Source: Paralvinella palmiformis
Lineage: Eukaryota > Annelida > Polychaeta > Terebellida > Alvinellidae
DNA: 64,000 nt
Direction: 5' to 3'
Assembly (NCBI GenBank): GCA_025642065.1
Contig: JAODUP010000055.1
Location: 674,001-738,000 of the forward strand
The first letter of the stretch is position 1, and every line of letters starts with the position of its first letter. The position numbers were made by a program, and so were the translations under genes. Below, in pieces: positions 42,426 to 55,682 of this stretch. A model generated the notes under the pieces. That model saw only the letters and a program-made list of their open reading frames with translations, had not been told where the DNA came from and searched no databases.

Positions 42426-43148
42426 TGTAAAAGTATATTTTGTTTTATAAAATTATTTTGATTGAGAATCATATACATCTTCCACATTCATTAAGAATTT
42501 TATGTGGTTGTTCTTAATTCCAGGATAGGAAGAGTTGGAGAAGGTATGAGAATGAAAGGTTTAATGACAGCTATTAATTGTTCCTGTTTGGTTTGTGAGG
42601 TTTTACAAGATGACTGTGATTCCTTTGTGTTTCCATTGTTACTGCATATTATATCAAAAAAGATGTTTGATATAAATTTAAGTGATGAAGCATCCTACCG
42701 TCATGATATTAGATCTACTACCTGCAAATTTGCCATGCAATATAGGCCTTACAACTAGCGAAGTGGGAGTGCTCTGGATCTATAGCTCAACCAATGTAAA
42801 TACAGCATTGTGTACATATTATTTTATTTTTTTAAATAAATAAAATGAAATATTTTCAGGTCTGTTGCTTGGAAAACTGTTATAATAATGCAAGGAATTA
42901 ATATGTGCAGAAATAACTTTCACCATTTTACACTGTGTAGCAGACCACAGCAAAATAAAATATATCTCCAGGTATGGATTTCTATTTATCCACAAATGAG
43001 GTATGGTGATGTGTGGAGGTGTAGTAAGAGTATTCAGTGTCCTGTAGTTTTTAAACAGATGGGTATCTATGCCCATAGTAGTAGTAGTAGTAGTAATAGT
43101 AATATTATTGACATTTTATAGGGTGAGAAATGTACATGAAAAAGTTAA

Positions 43149-43193
<45 letters not shown>

Positions 43194-44976
43194 AAACCAT
43201 TTAATCTTAGAATATTAGTAGCACTTCAAATCTGAGTGCAGATACCATACAACAATAAGTATCCCAATCAGTAAACATTGACTTTGGTACCACAGTCACC
43301 TAAATAAGGAAGAGGAACTTGTTCTTTATCCACTTGTTATTCTCCTCTACAGCAAGATCACACAGATTCTAACAAAAATCAAATTATTGAATGAGATTGT
43401 GCTTTTGGCGTAAATACAATAAGTTCAAAAATGATACAGGAACATTTAATGAAACTGTGGGAGGCTGAGTAAAGGAGGGAAAAGGTTATGAAAAGCAGTC
43501 CTCTTAAGAAATGTGCCACTGTTCCATTTGCTTCACTTGCTTGCCATTAAAATCATTGAAATAAACCTGGGTTTTGTATCTGGCAAGCTTCGTCGTTATA
43601 ACCAACAGATATCACAACACGCATATCCATATAACATTGGGTCTGAATTAGCTAAAAGTCGTAACCAAATCAGTTAACAATAAGATCCCAATTACCCAAC
43701 ATGGTAGGAGTCAGGCCAGAGGGTATGGTCTAAATCAACCATAATTTATTTCACAGTAATCATGTACTAAGTCAAGTTAACTTTATTCTTAGCCTTCTAA
43801 CATGTCTGCTGAGTGAACCTAGCAGATTGATCAATATTGCAATATCAGTTAGTGGGTACGAGGCTCATTTTATGCAGCAAATAATGTGGTTGCCACTCCC
43901 ATAACCTTTAAAAGTTTAGTAAAATCAAATTTGGTTGATCTCATCAGCTTGTATTTGCAAATTGTGTTATTAATTTAAGACTCGTGTGTCATTTGTCCAT
44001 ATCCACATTATATATATATATATATATGCATGAACACTAATGATTGAATGAATCCTTTTACCTTTTGTGCTGTATTTGTTATAAAGTCAATAGTATATGT
44101 TTTGAAAATTCAAAGTTTGTTGTTTATCACATTAGTGTTCCACTCAACAAGACTAACCACTGTATACACTGCTAAACTCATGGATAACTGACCACAGAGG
44201 TGTTGTAGAGGTGGTAAGTTGGGCATGTTAGTTAAACTTAGAGGTGGACAGGAGTTTGACCAGATATGTGATGTAGTTTTAGGGAGTTCATGCTGAAATG
44301 GATACTTTAATTATATCTAAGCCATGAGCAGTAGTTTCCAGATTTTGTTGTAATTTAATGTAAATTTGTTGCCTGTTATTGGATTTTACTTAGGTGTAGA
44401 CATTGACCTCAGCTGTGAACTGTGTCGTTTTTGCTCCATCAAATTGGTCGCCTTTGGTGGAATTATGATCTCGCCATTGAGTCGTCATTTTGACCCATCA
44501 TTGTCTTGTCAAGAGTTTTTATCATCCAGTAGTCATCATCATCTCACCGTCAGTAATCACTGTCTCTCCCTTTCAAGTCATTGTGTTTTCAGTAAAGTTT
44601 CAAATGAGAACTTCTTTCTTTCCATCACCATGTGGTTGTCATCTCCTGGGTAATTGTGATCTCAGAACTATAGCAACATATTTGGTGAGAACAGTAATTG
44701 TCTAATCTATGAGGGTTTTATTTTGTATTACAAAGGTTTTTGTGTTTATATTTATGTATTTAATTAATGTCTGATTGTGCATCTTATTGCAAATGTGACA
44801 GTGAATGAATTTTGATGGAAAGAAATGTGCTACAAAGTACAGATGTTTTCTTATGGTTAAATTAAATGTATAATATGGTTTAATTATTTATTAGTGTATT
44901 TTATGTAGTTGTCTTTTTCTATCTTAGATTTATATTTTGCTAGAGAACAGTACTTTCCGTGGAAAGAATCCGAGAA
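42426..44976. other. STN1 upstream region
   Basis: No recognisable gene. A TA run (43151-43186), a TAG/AAT-rich run (about 43075-43110) and unassigned AT-rich sequence. A candidate acceptor at 44949-44950 marks the 5' boundary of the first coding STN1 exon, so at least one non-coding exon is expected upstream. Confidence 0.45.
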
Positions 44977-47900
44977 ATGACCCCTGGTGAGCTGTTACCA
45001 GTTCAATTCTGGGGACTGGATTCTTTGTTCAGATCACATGTCAAGTTATATATCAAAGATGTGATCTCGCTGCAAGAAATTGGGGGCCATGAAGGTATTT
45101 TAGCTCCCTTAACTTCCTTGTGATTGTGTGTAAATGGATGAATGTAACAGTTGAAGATATAGCTGTTGATCTGCTGTATTGATTGTAGGCATATTTCTCC
45201 ACTGTGTGGTTTAATCAATGGGTTTTACCATCTTTCTATCTATATGTAAAGTTGTGAAAAGAATAGCTAGTTAAATTCTACCAAATGGAAACTGACTTGG
45301 TTGATACAAGCCACTCTTGGTTTTGACTGGTCGGTACTTAAAAGATGTTCAGAACACATTTCTGGTGTAGTGTTATATTAAAGTACAGAAATTTGTTAGT
45401 CTTTATGTCGCATCTGTATGGTATCAATTAGAACTTTCGACAAGTGTAATATACCAGTGAGGCTATTAATGAAAAGTATTGTGAGAGAAATCAGTGTTCA
45501 TGTTCACTAAACATCCTTTCCTATATGTAAGCTATTTGGTGGAGCTAAGCTGAATCAATACAACATAGGTTTCTAGGCTTTAGTACAAACACACACACAC
45601 ACACACCAACAACAACAACAACTGAAGGTGGTCGGTATACAAAGATTTAGCCACTTCACTGTAAGACTGACCTTCAATACAGCAGATTATTTGCTCCACA
45701 CGATAGATCAGAAATTGGGGCATTAAATGTGGACTTGTCTCAAGTATTAATTATTGTTATCTTCACTGTTTGGAGTGGTTAAACATTGTATTCTGACACA
45801 GAGTGTAGCAAATTTGCCGAGAGTGGGAAATAGTTGCACTTTATTGGTAATAGCATTATTGTAATTGCTTGAAGGCAGCAGCAGTATATCATCGTAAATG
45901 TCGCACTGTTGGTTGATTTACTTTAGATCACGGCGCAGAGCTAAATTTCCTCATTGCAATTACCCACACTACACAGAAAAAGCCTGCATCTGCATCACCA
46001 CTGGTGAGCTGCTACCTACTTGGTCCTCTGGTTTTCACAATGTATACCCATCCTTTTGGGATCATTGTGTTCAGCGATATGGGGTTAAATATCACTTGTA
46101 CGCTGATGACACACAGCTGTATATATCACTGGATCCTGACAATAAGTTAAATTTCTCCTCTTGAAGAATTTAGAAGATTGTTTTGACCAGTGTATTAACA
46201 TGTATGAAAATGTCACATCAGTATGCCGAACTGCCTACTACCATCTTAAGAACATCCACTGTTTAAAAGCATTCTTGACACAAGAAACACTTGTAACTGT
46301 AGTCCATGCCTTTGTTACATCTCATATAGATCATTGTAACTCTCTGTTATATGGCATATCTAATTATAACATTAATCACCTTCAGCGAATTCAGAATAGT
46401 GCAGCTCGCATAGTGACAAATACTCAAAAATATGATCATATCACCCCAATTCTTCAAAAACTACATTTGGTACCTGTTTCAAGATTTTATTAATAACTTA
46501 TAAATCTATTAATGATATGGCACCAGAATACCTGTGTGAACTGTTGTCCATTAGAAAGTGATCCCGAAAACTCAGGTCATCCAGTCAGATACTATTGCAG
46601 GTGCCAGTGTCTAAGCTCAAGTCATGTGGTGATTGTGGATTTAGTGTTGCAGCCCTCACTTTATGGAATAGGTTGCGGCAGATATTAGAAATGCGTCGTC
46701 TCTTGAAATTTTTTAATCTGTACTAAAAACACAGCCATTCAGGTTGCTTTCACCGATAAATAATTATTATCTTTTAAATCACTTACAGTGTTTTTACAGA
46801 CATATTATTTGGGGTATTATTATATTACCTATTGATTGTACAGCACCTTTGAATGGCTCCTGCTAGTAAGGGAACTTTATTAAATATACATTATCATTAC
46901 CTTTTGTAAGGGGTTGTCTACTCTATTCCCTACTGAAAAGGCTGCATCTCTGCTTACTTATGGGTACATTCTAGATATCATAACGTGACCAAACTGTTAC
47001 TAAACATCTGACGTTACACTGGATGTCAAGTTGCTGGTAATTTGTGAAAGTGGCTTAGAAAATGTTTCATAACATACAAACAACTAATACCTAAAATCAT
47101 TTATCCTGCTATTCTTTTTTATTAGAATTATTAATTTAGTCTATACTGTATTTTGTTAGCATTCAATGGAGCTAGTGAATTTTGTTTATTGTGACTACTA
47201 AATGATAAGATAGCGGATAATATGAAGCCCATCGAAAGCTTTAGCTTAGCCAGCAACAACATGCTCTGTCAATTTATCTGGATATTTCTCCATCAATTGA
47301 GTCTGCATGGTGTCAAGTTTCACATTTCCCTTTTTAGGGAAAGCCTAATCAGCCGCAAGATGTCAATAATTAACATTCAAATTATTTCAAATCTAGGTTA
47401 TTTAAAACTAATTACTGTAGTGATAAACAGTTATCCTGGATGATGTTAACTTAAAGCTTCTATTTCAGGTATATATTATTTCAAGTGCCACCCTATTGTA
47501 CGAGTTGATATCCAAGGTGTAGTTGTGAAAGTGGAAGAAAGAGATAACTTTTTTGTTTATGCCTGTAAGTATTATGACATTTAGATTACAACTTGAACAC
47601 AGAAGAAATGATTCTAGATTTTTGTTTAAAGTCAAAGGATAAGAATTCACAGAAAAGAGACAATTCACTTTATAACGTAATTATATGAAGTACATAACCT
47701 ATTTTGCATTTAATTATCATCCTTGGTTATCCTGTCATCTCTCCTATTCAATTATTTTGGGAAACTGCATATCAAACACACACACCTGTAAACATATTGG
47801 TAAGACGAACAAGTTTCAGCATGAAAAGTGACATCTCTTGATTCAATGCCATGTGGTATTTTTCTGCGACTGTTTTCCGGTCTTTTCATTTATATGGCAG

Positions 47901-50464
47901 TTATTACCCGAATTGCTCATAATTTTATCTGTCCTCTGTTTACACCTTACAGTAGATGATGGTACTGGTGTCATTAGTTGTACTAACTGGAAAAGCATGG
48001 AAAGGCAAGAAGTACCACGGTCAGTTACAGGTAGAGTAAAGGGGATTAATACAAATAGACATTGCTCGGTTTATTTTTTTTCATATTAAATAACAAAAAT
48101 ATAATACAGTACTAAACTGTGAGATAACAAGATTAATAATAATATTACAAAAAGTTATATTGTATTTGCAAGATGATAAATATTTGACTTAATTCATGTT
48201 TTTAAACATATTTCTGATTGTTGCTCTGAGTTCGGAAACACATGGTGATTACTAATATTTTTAAAGAATCATTAGCAGAAAACTTGTCACAAAAACTGAA
48301 AGAAGTCCAAAGACAAAAGAGTAATTTGCATTATGGTCATGTGCTTGGTGACTTGATCAATGTACGTGGTAAACTGAAGAAATTTAGGGACAACATAGAA
48401 GTTATGGCTTCTCATTGTGGTTAGTGATAAACGTGTTTATTTTTTGTATAGTGATGAATGCTGTATATTTTAATATTAACAGATCAAAGAAAGCTAATGA
48501 CATTTCTTTTGGTGTTAATTATTAATATGTGTGTAATATTTGTGTGTCTTTAATGTTTATATTACAGTTTGTATAAATGATCCAAACAAGGAGACGGAGA
48601 GAATGATGTTACTTCCTGTTCTGTATAAAAAGTGCTACAGTCAACCAGTTACAGTTCCCAAGGCTTTTGAAACATTAACTGCTGATGGTGGCAATGTTAG
48701 TAGAGTGAAAACAAAACACAAGCTAACAAAAAAACTTGATTATCTACTGCATTTTATGATAATAACATTTCAGTTAATTTTACACTCTACTACTCCCAGG
48801 GTCAGTTCCTTTTTGTCAAATCCAATTCCACAAGATTCCATTTGATCAATTCCAGTTCCATAAACAAATGTATAAATTCTGGAATTAGAATTTACCATAA
48901 ATTTTGATTCTAGAATTGAAATGATCCTATGATTTGCCAATTATGGAATAGGAGTGTATATATATATATATATATATATACCTAAATATGGAGAAAAAAA
49001 TGCAAAAGGAGAAAATGCTATTTGGGGTAAACATTTAGCAACAAATAAAGCTATTGCTTATATTTTAGTGAAAGAAAAGTTAAATGGTCAATTATTTTTG
49101 TAGACATGATGATAAATTCAAATTTTCGACCCATGTCTGATTATTCCATTAATAGGCTTTAACCTTTTGTGACAATGGGACAGCAATAAAGGACTACATC
49201 TCACAACTAAAAGTATTCACCAAGAAAGACCTTCTCGCCAGTGACAGTTTGAGGTCATTTTTCAAAGAACTACCACAGCAGGTCTGGTCTCCCATTATTC
49301 AGCGTAAATGATTTTAATTATTCCAGCAAAGCATGTCTTTATGACAGATAATCTCTCATTGATATCACCTTTCTTTTCTTGTAATATAGATCATGCTCAC
49401 CAGTTTTCTCTCAAGTTTGGAGAAAAGTGGACATATCTTTAGAAGTTCAGCAGACGTGGATGAGCCCACATTTTATGTATGTATATGTATTACTGAAGGA
49501 TGAAATGATGGCTATCTTATTATTAGATGCACTGTGATTAACTGCAATAAACTATGTTCCATTTTTACATGATATTTATACAGTATACTTGCAATATTAT
49601 GAAGTGTTCGGGTAAAACATTTATTTGCTCGATATGGTTGCACTCACATATCATTGATTAACAGGTGACTTGTCAATGTTCAGAACTTGAAGACCACATA
49701 AAAAATATCATCAGACAGTGGATTAAAATACATGGTTAGTGTACAGTATAATTTGTTTTAAAATTTAAAATGCTATTCATTCCAATTATGTGAGAATTAT
49801 TACAGGATTCTCATGCATCCTGGAAAACCTGATAAATAACAAATTCATTTGCCTGTGAATAAATCCACTTAGAACAAAAAAAGTCTGTGAATAAATATTA
49901 TGCCCCTAGAAGAAAACTTGAATTGTAGAAAAACAAGTACTGGTATATAGTCTTGATATCTCATGTCAATTAAAATTTAAATAAAAGTGGATGGATCAGA
50001 CAGCTAGAAGGGATGAGGAGGAGGGTGAACCATAAAAATGTCAGTAATCGATCATGCATTGAATAAATATGATATACTTTTTTGTGCATATCTTGATTTA
50101 ATGCCTTTAAATCTTGTATATTGTCCTGGAAAATGGTAATTTTGTCCTGGATATGTTGTGAAAAATAATATTTCCTTGCCCGTGAGAACCACTTAATAGA
50201 TGTTTCATAAGCCGTTCACTAGGCGCCATTTGATATGCTAGAGTTGCTGCAAATTCATTCCTAGATTGAGCTTAATACCTTATTATTCTCATTTCAGATG
50301 ATGAAGACGGTTGTCCATGCAGTTATATTTATGATCGGCTAAGGCAGACCTCGCAGTTCAGGAGTGCTGAGGAAACTGCGTTGTACCTTTGTCTTGAAAC
50401 GATGGAAAGTAAGAGTAGCATTATCAGTACAGCAGAGAAGAAATATATTGTCTTCGATGACTAG
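44977..50464 (+). CDS. STN1: STN1, CST complex subunit
   Basis: STN1 joins CTC1 and TEN1 in the CST complex, which binds single-stranded DNA and recruits DNA polymerase alpha-primase for telomeric C-strand fill-in and restart of stalled replication. Coding exons: 44977-45094, 47469-47564, 47953-48030, 48267-48419, 48568-48695, 49156-49281, 49390-49476, 49665-49734, 50298-50464. They total 1023 nt, 340 residues (human 368), with every phase agreeing. The N-terminus 'FWGLDSLFRSHVKLYIKDV' and the OB-fold signatures 'HPIVRVDIQGVVVKVEERD', 'VDDGTGVI'-like 'LDDGTGVISCTNW' and 'GDLINVRGKL' are recognisable. The later exons correspond to the winged-helix region, ending 'SIISTAEKKYIVF', like the human tail. 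The exon 1 frame stays open upstream to the acceptor at 44950, so a longer N-terminus is possible, but the ATG matches the family's start. A hAT-like MITE lies in the last intron. Confidence 0.93.
45095..47468. other. STN1 intron 1
   Basis: Apart from a LINE fragment (45930-46905) and a CA/CAA run (about 45588-45620), nothing is recognised. Confidence 0.55.
45930..46905 (+). pseudogene. Non-LTR retrotransposon fragment (CR1/Jockey-like) with YADD motif
   Basis: Encodes 'HLYADDTQLYISLDPDN', the polymerase active-site block of LINE reverse transcriptase. After an internal deletion it reads 'VCRTAYYHLKNI', 'FVTSHIDHCNSLLYGI' and 'RIQNSAARIVT', then the same 3' end as 20596-20985. Frame changes at about 46163 and 46492 show it is inactive. 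Confidence 0.85.
48795..48955. repeat. Diverged relative of the AT-rich repeat
   Basis: Carries repeated 'aattcca'/'tggaatt' blocks ('ccaattccac', 'attccagttccat', 'ctggaattagaattta') like the elements at 830 and 30590, followed by a TA microsatellite. The assignment is tentative. Confidence 0.4.
49801..50196. mobile_element. hAT-like MITE, copy 2
   Basis: Same internal block order as 42001-42425, with worn termini ('caggattctcatgcatcctgg' type start, 'cttgcccgtgagaacc' end). It fills most of the last STN1 intron, ending about 100 bp before the last exon. Confidence 0.72.
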
Positions 50465-50792
50465 AAATGTTCATTATTTTTGGAATCGGTGTTAACCGCA
50501 GCTTAATATTTATCTACTGTTTTAGCAGTGTTAGTATAGCCGAGTATCAGATGTAAGGATTGGTTTGAATTTTGTTTAAAAATACAACGTCGAACAAAAG
50601 GGCATACTTTTATTTCATGGTTATACTGCGAAGCTGCTTTATAAGTATTGATGTAAAACATAGTCCGAGAGTATTATACTTGCTTTTAACAGCCTATCGT
50701 GCCTTACTGTACCTGAATTACAATACACAAGAATTTTAGGTGGGAGAATTGTGTGTAGAATAAGCAAGCCTACTGTGATAAACTGTTTATTT

Positions 50793-50798
50793 AATAAA
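50793..50798 (+). terminator. Candidate STN1 polyadenylation signal
   Basis: AATAAA about 330 bp after the STN1 stop. A second AATAAA lies at 50992-50997. Choice between them is not possible from sequence. Confidence 0.4.
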
Positions 50799-51036
50799 TT
50801 AGTTATTGATTGTATATCATTATTATTTTGGAATGCTGTTGACTTCCAAATAATCTTCACTACTGCTGTCTTGGAGTGTTAGAATAATACATTTTACATT
50901 TTCACATACAGCAAATTAATATTTATTAGTGATAATAATATTTAATATAGTTTTTTATGAGATTTCTGATGGTTCGGCATAATTCAGGGCAAATAAAATA
51001 GCTGGTTTCCCAAACCATTCTTTGATTGCTGTTTAA

Positions 51037-51778
51037 AGGAACAGTTCACTCTGAGAAAATATGATTATATTGTGTAATGCTCATAAAAGTAACCCAAAAT
51101 CTGACAGTATTATTTGTATACTTCACATGACATCATAAATATAATGAAATATAAACTACTGGAGGAAAGCGATTACAACTTCCTCAAATAGAAAACTGTA
51201 TGGTAGGAAGGAGAAAAGCCACATGTCCCGATGTTAATGTACATAAGGATCATGTGGGCGTCTTCAGATCAGGACGGCCCGTTTAGCTTACCATGTGCAC
51301 AAAAGTGGCTGTAAAACATCAATCATCTTCAGATCAGGTCACAGAAGGTCTGGCTTAGCTATCTACTAACTGACACAGTTGTTAGTTCATTTAGTTAGAC
51401 AATTTAAAGCTTCATGCTACAAGAGTACAAAACAATATTCGTAAAGAAATTCACTATTGTCGTTGTCTTCCTAATATTTTAGGCTATTCGTCTAAACATT
51501 GGTTAATATTCATAAATACATTTTTGTTCCGAAATTATACTTGGCTGATCGTTGTTATTATTAACTGGATCATACATCTTGTACAGTATTGCCAGACTTC
51601 AGGAACACCCACTCTGTATCTGGCCTCAAGATGGTGGTGCCCACCGATGAGTCTTCATTCAGTAATCAGCATTTTAACTAGACTTTTTAATATGTGATTG
51701 ATCATGTTTATATTGTAACATCATTTGTCTGAACATGTATTTGTATTAGTCCTGCCAATCTGAAAGTGGCACTTTCCT
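51037..51778. mobile_element. TTAA-flanked MITE, copy 2, with nested SINE
   Basis: Bounded by TTAA (51033-51036 and 51779-51782). It begins AGGAACAGTTCACTC; the complementary end is AGGAAAGTGCCACTT. Internal blocks match 23450-24059 ('tgtaatgctcataaaagtaa', 'actggaggaa', 'tggtggtgcccacc'). A truncated SINE A copy interrupts it at 51274-51325. Confidence 0.8.
51274..51325 (+). mobile_element. SINE family A, 52-bp 5'-truncated insertion
   Basis: A perfect 13-bp target duplication TCTTCAGATCAGG (51261-51273 and 51326-51338) bounds a 52-bp tail: 'ccgtttagcttaccatgtgc', 'aaaagtggctgtaaaacatc'. Severe 5' truncation with a clean duplication is the mark of LINE-driven retrotransposition. Confidence 0.92.
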
Positions 51779-52224
51779 TTAATCAGAATTTCTTTCACAT
51801 GCCCACAACCATAGATCTTATTTTGAAACTTAATCAACAATTGGTATCTAAGGATGCCATAGAAAGAAATACAAATTTCCAATGCATTTTGGGATTTGCA
51901 TATTTATCAGACCATTTTTGGCTGGGAGAATACACAATCTTTTAGATCTTATATTTTACTTCAGAGTATTTTCATTTATTCATTTGACATCGTGTAATTT
52001 GTGTCTTCCATTCAGTCATGTTATTTGTGTAACAAGCATTCCATATCAAGTCTTTATTATCATTACTTGGTATTCTGCATAACACCGCCACACGTGCATC
52101 TGCTTTATCTAACATAGTTTTCAATTTAGGAGTTTAAATGCCAGTGTATATTTGATAGAAAATCGATCACCGACTTACATTACATCTAGTACTGAGCTAT
52201 CTGATATACACACAATTTATATAC

Positions 52225-52261
<37 letters not shown>

Positions 52262-53084
52262 TTTACCTAAGCTTGCTGCATCTTGTAAGGTTATCAAATA
52301 GCAACTTGATATATGTGTTCACAGAAAAAGAAATACTTGGAACCGTACCGGAAGATTCATCATCCTAGATCATACCAAACTCAGTCTATGAAGAATTATG
52401 CTCACATCCGTTACAGTAATAACAACATTTAAAAAAATACCCGGGTAACTATTTTAATTGAAATGGTTAATGTTTTTAGTTCCGCATTGACCACAATTAA
52501 TACTGTTGAAATTATAGATACTTTGCCTAAAGGATCATCACTTATTACCATTACACCAACAACGAGTGAAAACTGCTAAAAGTTTGTACAGTAAAACTTA
52601 ACAAATCTCCGATCTATCGCCTTTTCGATACTTATTGGTGCTCGCTACTTGACAAATTTTTCCAGTGTACATTGTATGATGGTTTGTGCATGCTTATTTA
52701 CTATTCATTTTTAGAGATTTCTGAGTAATACGCAAGAATACTGCTATTCCCAGTTGGATGCCATCAGAAATGATGGTAGTAGCTCCTCATCATCGGACTC
52801 CACTAAAACCCCTAACCTTTGGCTCATTAATTCACAATTAAACTGTATTAGTGTTTACTGTATATACTTGTGCCATAAGGCGATCGTACGTATAAGACAA
52901 TGTCAACATATCAGCCAATATTGTGGAAAAGTACCTAACTTTAATAAGAGGCAGATCTGAAAGTTTTGAGCCCAACCGTTTTCAGCAGTTTAGCAGTTAA
53001 GTATGATGACCTGATGGAACAAAATAATTTTATCATCCAAATCAGCAGGGAGTTTTGGGCTTATTTTGGCGCACGCAACAGGTG

Positions 53085-53720
53085 AATGTGCTGTGGTCAA
53101 ACAAGAAATTAGGACTTATTCGTAAGTACATAAATGATGAGACATGCAAGACTTTATCAGAACCCTTATAATCTCTCGAGTAGACCATGGTAATGCATCG
53201 TTATATAATATCCCCCTCTCTATGACACACTATCTACAATAGTCTGGTGACACGCACTCACAAAAGAACATATAACGCCAGTTTTGTTCCAGCTGCACTG
53301 GCTTCCTGTATGTTTCAGATCACTATACAAGATCCTGTTTCACACTTTCAAAGTACTGAGTGGAACAGCACCACTGTATCTAAGTGATCCGATCCAAAAG
53401 TGTATGTCAGGGACTGCTGCACTTTGTGTTTTATTTCCCTTTGAGAGCAACCTTTCTGGGCATCATGTCCCAGGCTGTGGTATTAGTTGCTAAATCAAGT
53501 AAAGAATTGTTTTGCAAAGTTCTTAAACTTTTTAAAATTAGCCTATTTATAATCTATAAACCAGTGTATTTATGTATAAAATGTGTTTGTGGTATACAAG
53601 ATTATTTTTTATTGACTGATTTTATACAATAATGTAAATACATATAAAATTGAAATACATAGATTGAAATACCAGACTTGGAACATGTTTTAAATGTAAA
53701 ACGCCTTAGAACAATTCAAG
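53085..53720 (+). pseudogene. Decayed LINE reverse transcriptase 3' fragment
   Basis: Frames in series give 'LIISRVDHGNASLYNI', then 'FQLHWLPVCFRSLYKIL' and 'FKVLSGTAPLYLSD', the usual end of CR1/Jockey-type RTs. The 3' UTR-like 'aaacgccttagaacaattc' and 'ggcactatataaaat' follow. Multiple stops and shifts. It belongs to a different family from the copy at 45930. Confidence 0.75.
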
Positions 53721-54022
53721 TTGAATTAGGCACTATATAAAATACCCTCATAATTAAAGAGATTGCGGCATCTTGTGAAATTAGTACACCAGCCAGCTGA
53801 TGCTTTGAATGAAGGGTAATGAAACATCAGTTGTGGTCGTGAAGGGTGGTTTCATTAGCAACATAAGGGGTGCTGCGACCATGACAAATCTTTGTCTTGG
53901 TAATTCTTGTAAAAAACTTTGACAACACATTTCTGCCAATCATCCAGAACTTTCTCTGTTATGTTAAATTCTTTGTCCACTTTGCTGTTATCTTTTGCAT
54001 ATTTAAATTTAATTTCCATCAC

Positions 54023-54180
54023 ATGATGACGATTGATGTTTTACGGCCACTTTTGTGCACATGGTAGGTTAAATCTCCAAAATAAAGATGAAACAACCTT
54101 AAGATATGCCCATGCCGAGATTCGAACATGGGTGGTAGTGATCTATGGTTAGATGCTACTGTTAGACCACGGGGGCGCCC
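54023..54180 (-). mobile_element. SINE family A, minus-strand copy
   Basis: Complement begins 'gggcgcccccgtggtctaac', with B-box-like 'ATGTTCGAATCTC', and ends 'ggccgtaaaacatcaatcgt'. It lies inside the TA-flanked element. Confidence 0.82.
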
Positions 54181-54366
54181 TATCCAACATCATACAAACA
54201 GTATTTTCAATTTTGACCAAAATGCACCTATTATCACGTAGCAGGCCTGAAGGGCAATCTCTGAAAGTAACAGATTATTTTGCTGACTCATGTATAAGAC
54301 AAGTAGGGGAAGACACTCATATTATCAAGGATTAAAACCCTGCCTTATACACAAGTGTATATGGTA

Positions 54367-55647
54367 GTTCTTGTTTCCTGTTTTTAAAACTGCCTCTAAT
54401 TTTTATTTCTTTTATACTTTAAAACGCAGGTATAACAACAATATTCCTCAATGCTTATGCACGTCTTTGTATTAGCATCGAGTTGATAGATTAAATGAAT
54501 ACATTACACATTTAGAGCCATTACAATTCACACATCTCTCAGCACCATTGTTTAACAAAGTCATAACTATGATATCAGGTCTGCTGGTGATAGTAAGGAT
54601 TTGTGTTGTTTGGTCAGTATTGAACATACACTCTATCTTAGGTACTGCAATGTAAGAGATGAATAGCTATAACACACACACACACATTTTGAAAAGAACC
54701 TACAAACAAACACACCAGCCATAGCTTTTCACTGTTTGTTCATAGTTTAGCAGTATGCTTTGCCATTCTTTTGGTCATGATTAATCATAGGTTGTCTTTA
54801 CTTATTTGAAAGAAGTTAATCATAGGCCTGAAACTGGCAAAATTATGATAGTCATTTTGCATAACAGAAGTGTATTATGGTGGAACAAAATATATAATAA
54901 ACTTTTGTCTGGAAACACTTAAAACTCAGTTTCCAACCCAATACCCACTTGCATACATCAAGAAACACTGTTCAGAGAATTCTTTAAAACCTGTATCATT
55001 AATATTTATCAGTTTCAAAATTTTTATCAACTGTTATAATAATTATGATCATAACTATTGGCCAATACCTAATTTTTTATAAACCCCCAGAATTCCTAGC
55101 TTCTCCTCCTTCCAAATTTGTTATCTGACACACATTAGCAACTTCTATGTCTGTCATTTAATAATTGCATTGTTTATACATGATTTTATAACATAGCTAC
55201 ACTATCCATTCTATTCTCTTACTGTTTAGTTTCACACAGTTATCCCTTCATAATTGTAATTTATATATAGCTCACCATTTGGCAGAATCTAAAGGCTGCC
55301 CATTTTTATAAACCTATGAAAGCAGTGAATTGTTCTTTGCATAAATATTAATATGACTGGTGCAAGTTTGTACATAGATCCACATCATTAGCTATTTATA
55401 GATCACTGCCAACTAACCTATTAATGCATGAAATAGTGTTGAAGCGTGCGACCAATATACAATGCTACCAAGAGCTCACATAATCAAAACTCTTTATTGA
55501 CACAATGATACAAAAGGTCTGATAAAAAAATTAAATAAAAAACCATGGTGTGTTTATTTCCTGTAGAAACTCAACATCCCACCAGAAGGTAACTTTTATG
55601 TAAATCAAATGGAAATTGAAGCAAGTTGGTCCTTGTAGATGATTTCC

Positions 55648-55682
<35 letters not shown>

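Larger units (their letters stand above)
52858..54364. mobile_element. TA-flanked 1.5-kb DNA element with nested LINE and SINE
   Basis: TA on both sides (52856-52857 and 54365-54366). Terminal inverted repeats: CTGTATATACTTGTGCCATA with AGG on the left, CCATATACACTTGTGTATAA with GGC on the right (complement). Inside lie a decayed CR1/Jockey-like RT fragment (about 53085-53720) and a minus-strand SINE A (54023-54180). TA duplication suggests the mariner/Tc1/pogo group; no transposase is recognised. Confidence 0.68.

Noticed and set aside
52322..52367. Possible extra STN1 3' exon (KEILGTVPEDSSS-like) joining at the CTTGAAACG..AAAG|gtaag region
   Set aside because: Reading through to the TAG at 50462-50464 gives a tail resembling human STN1, and no donor is needed.
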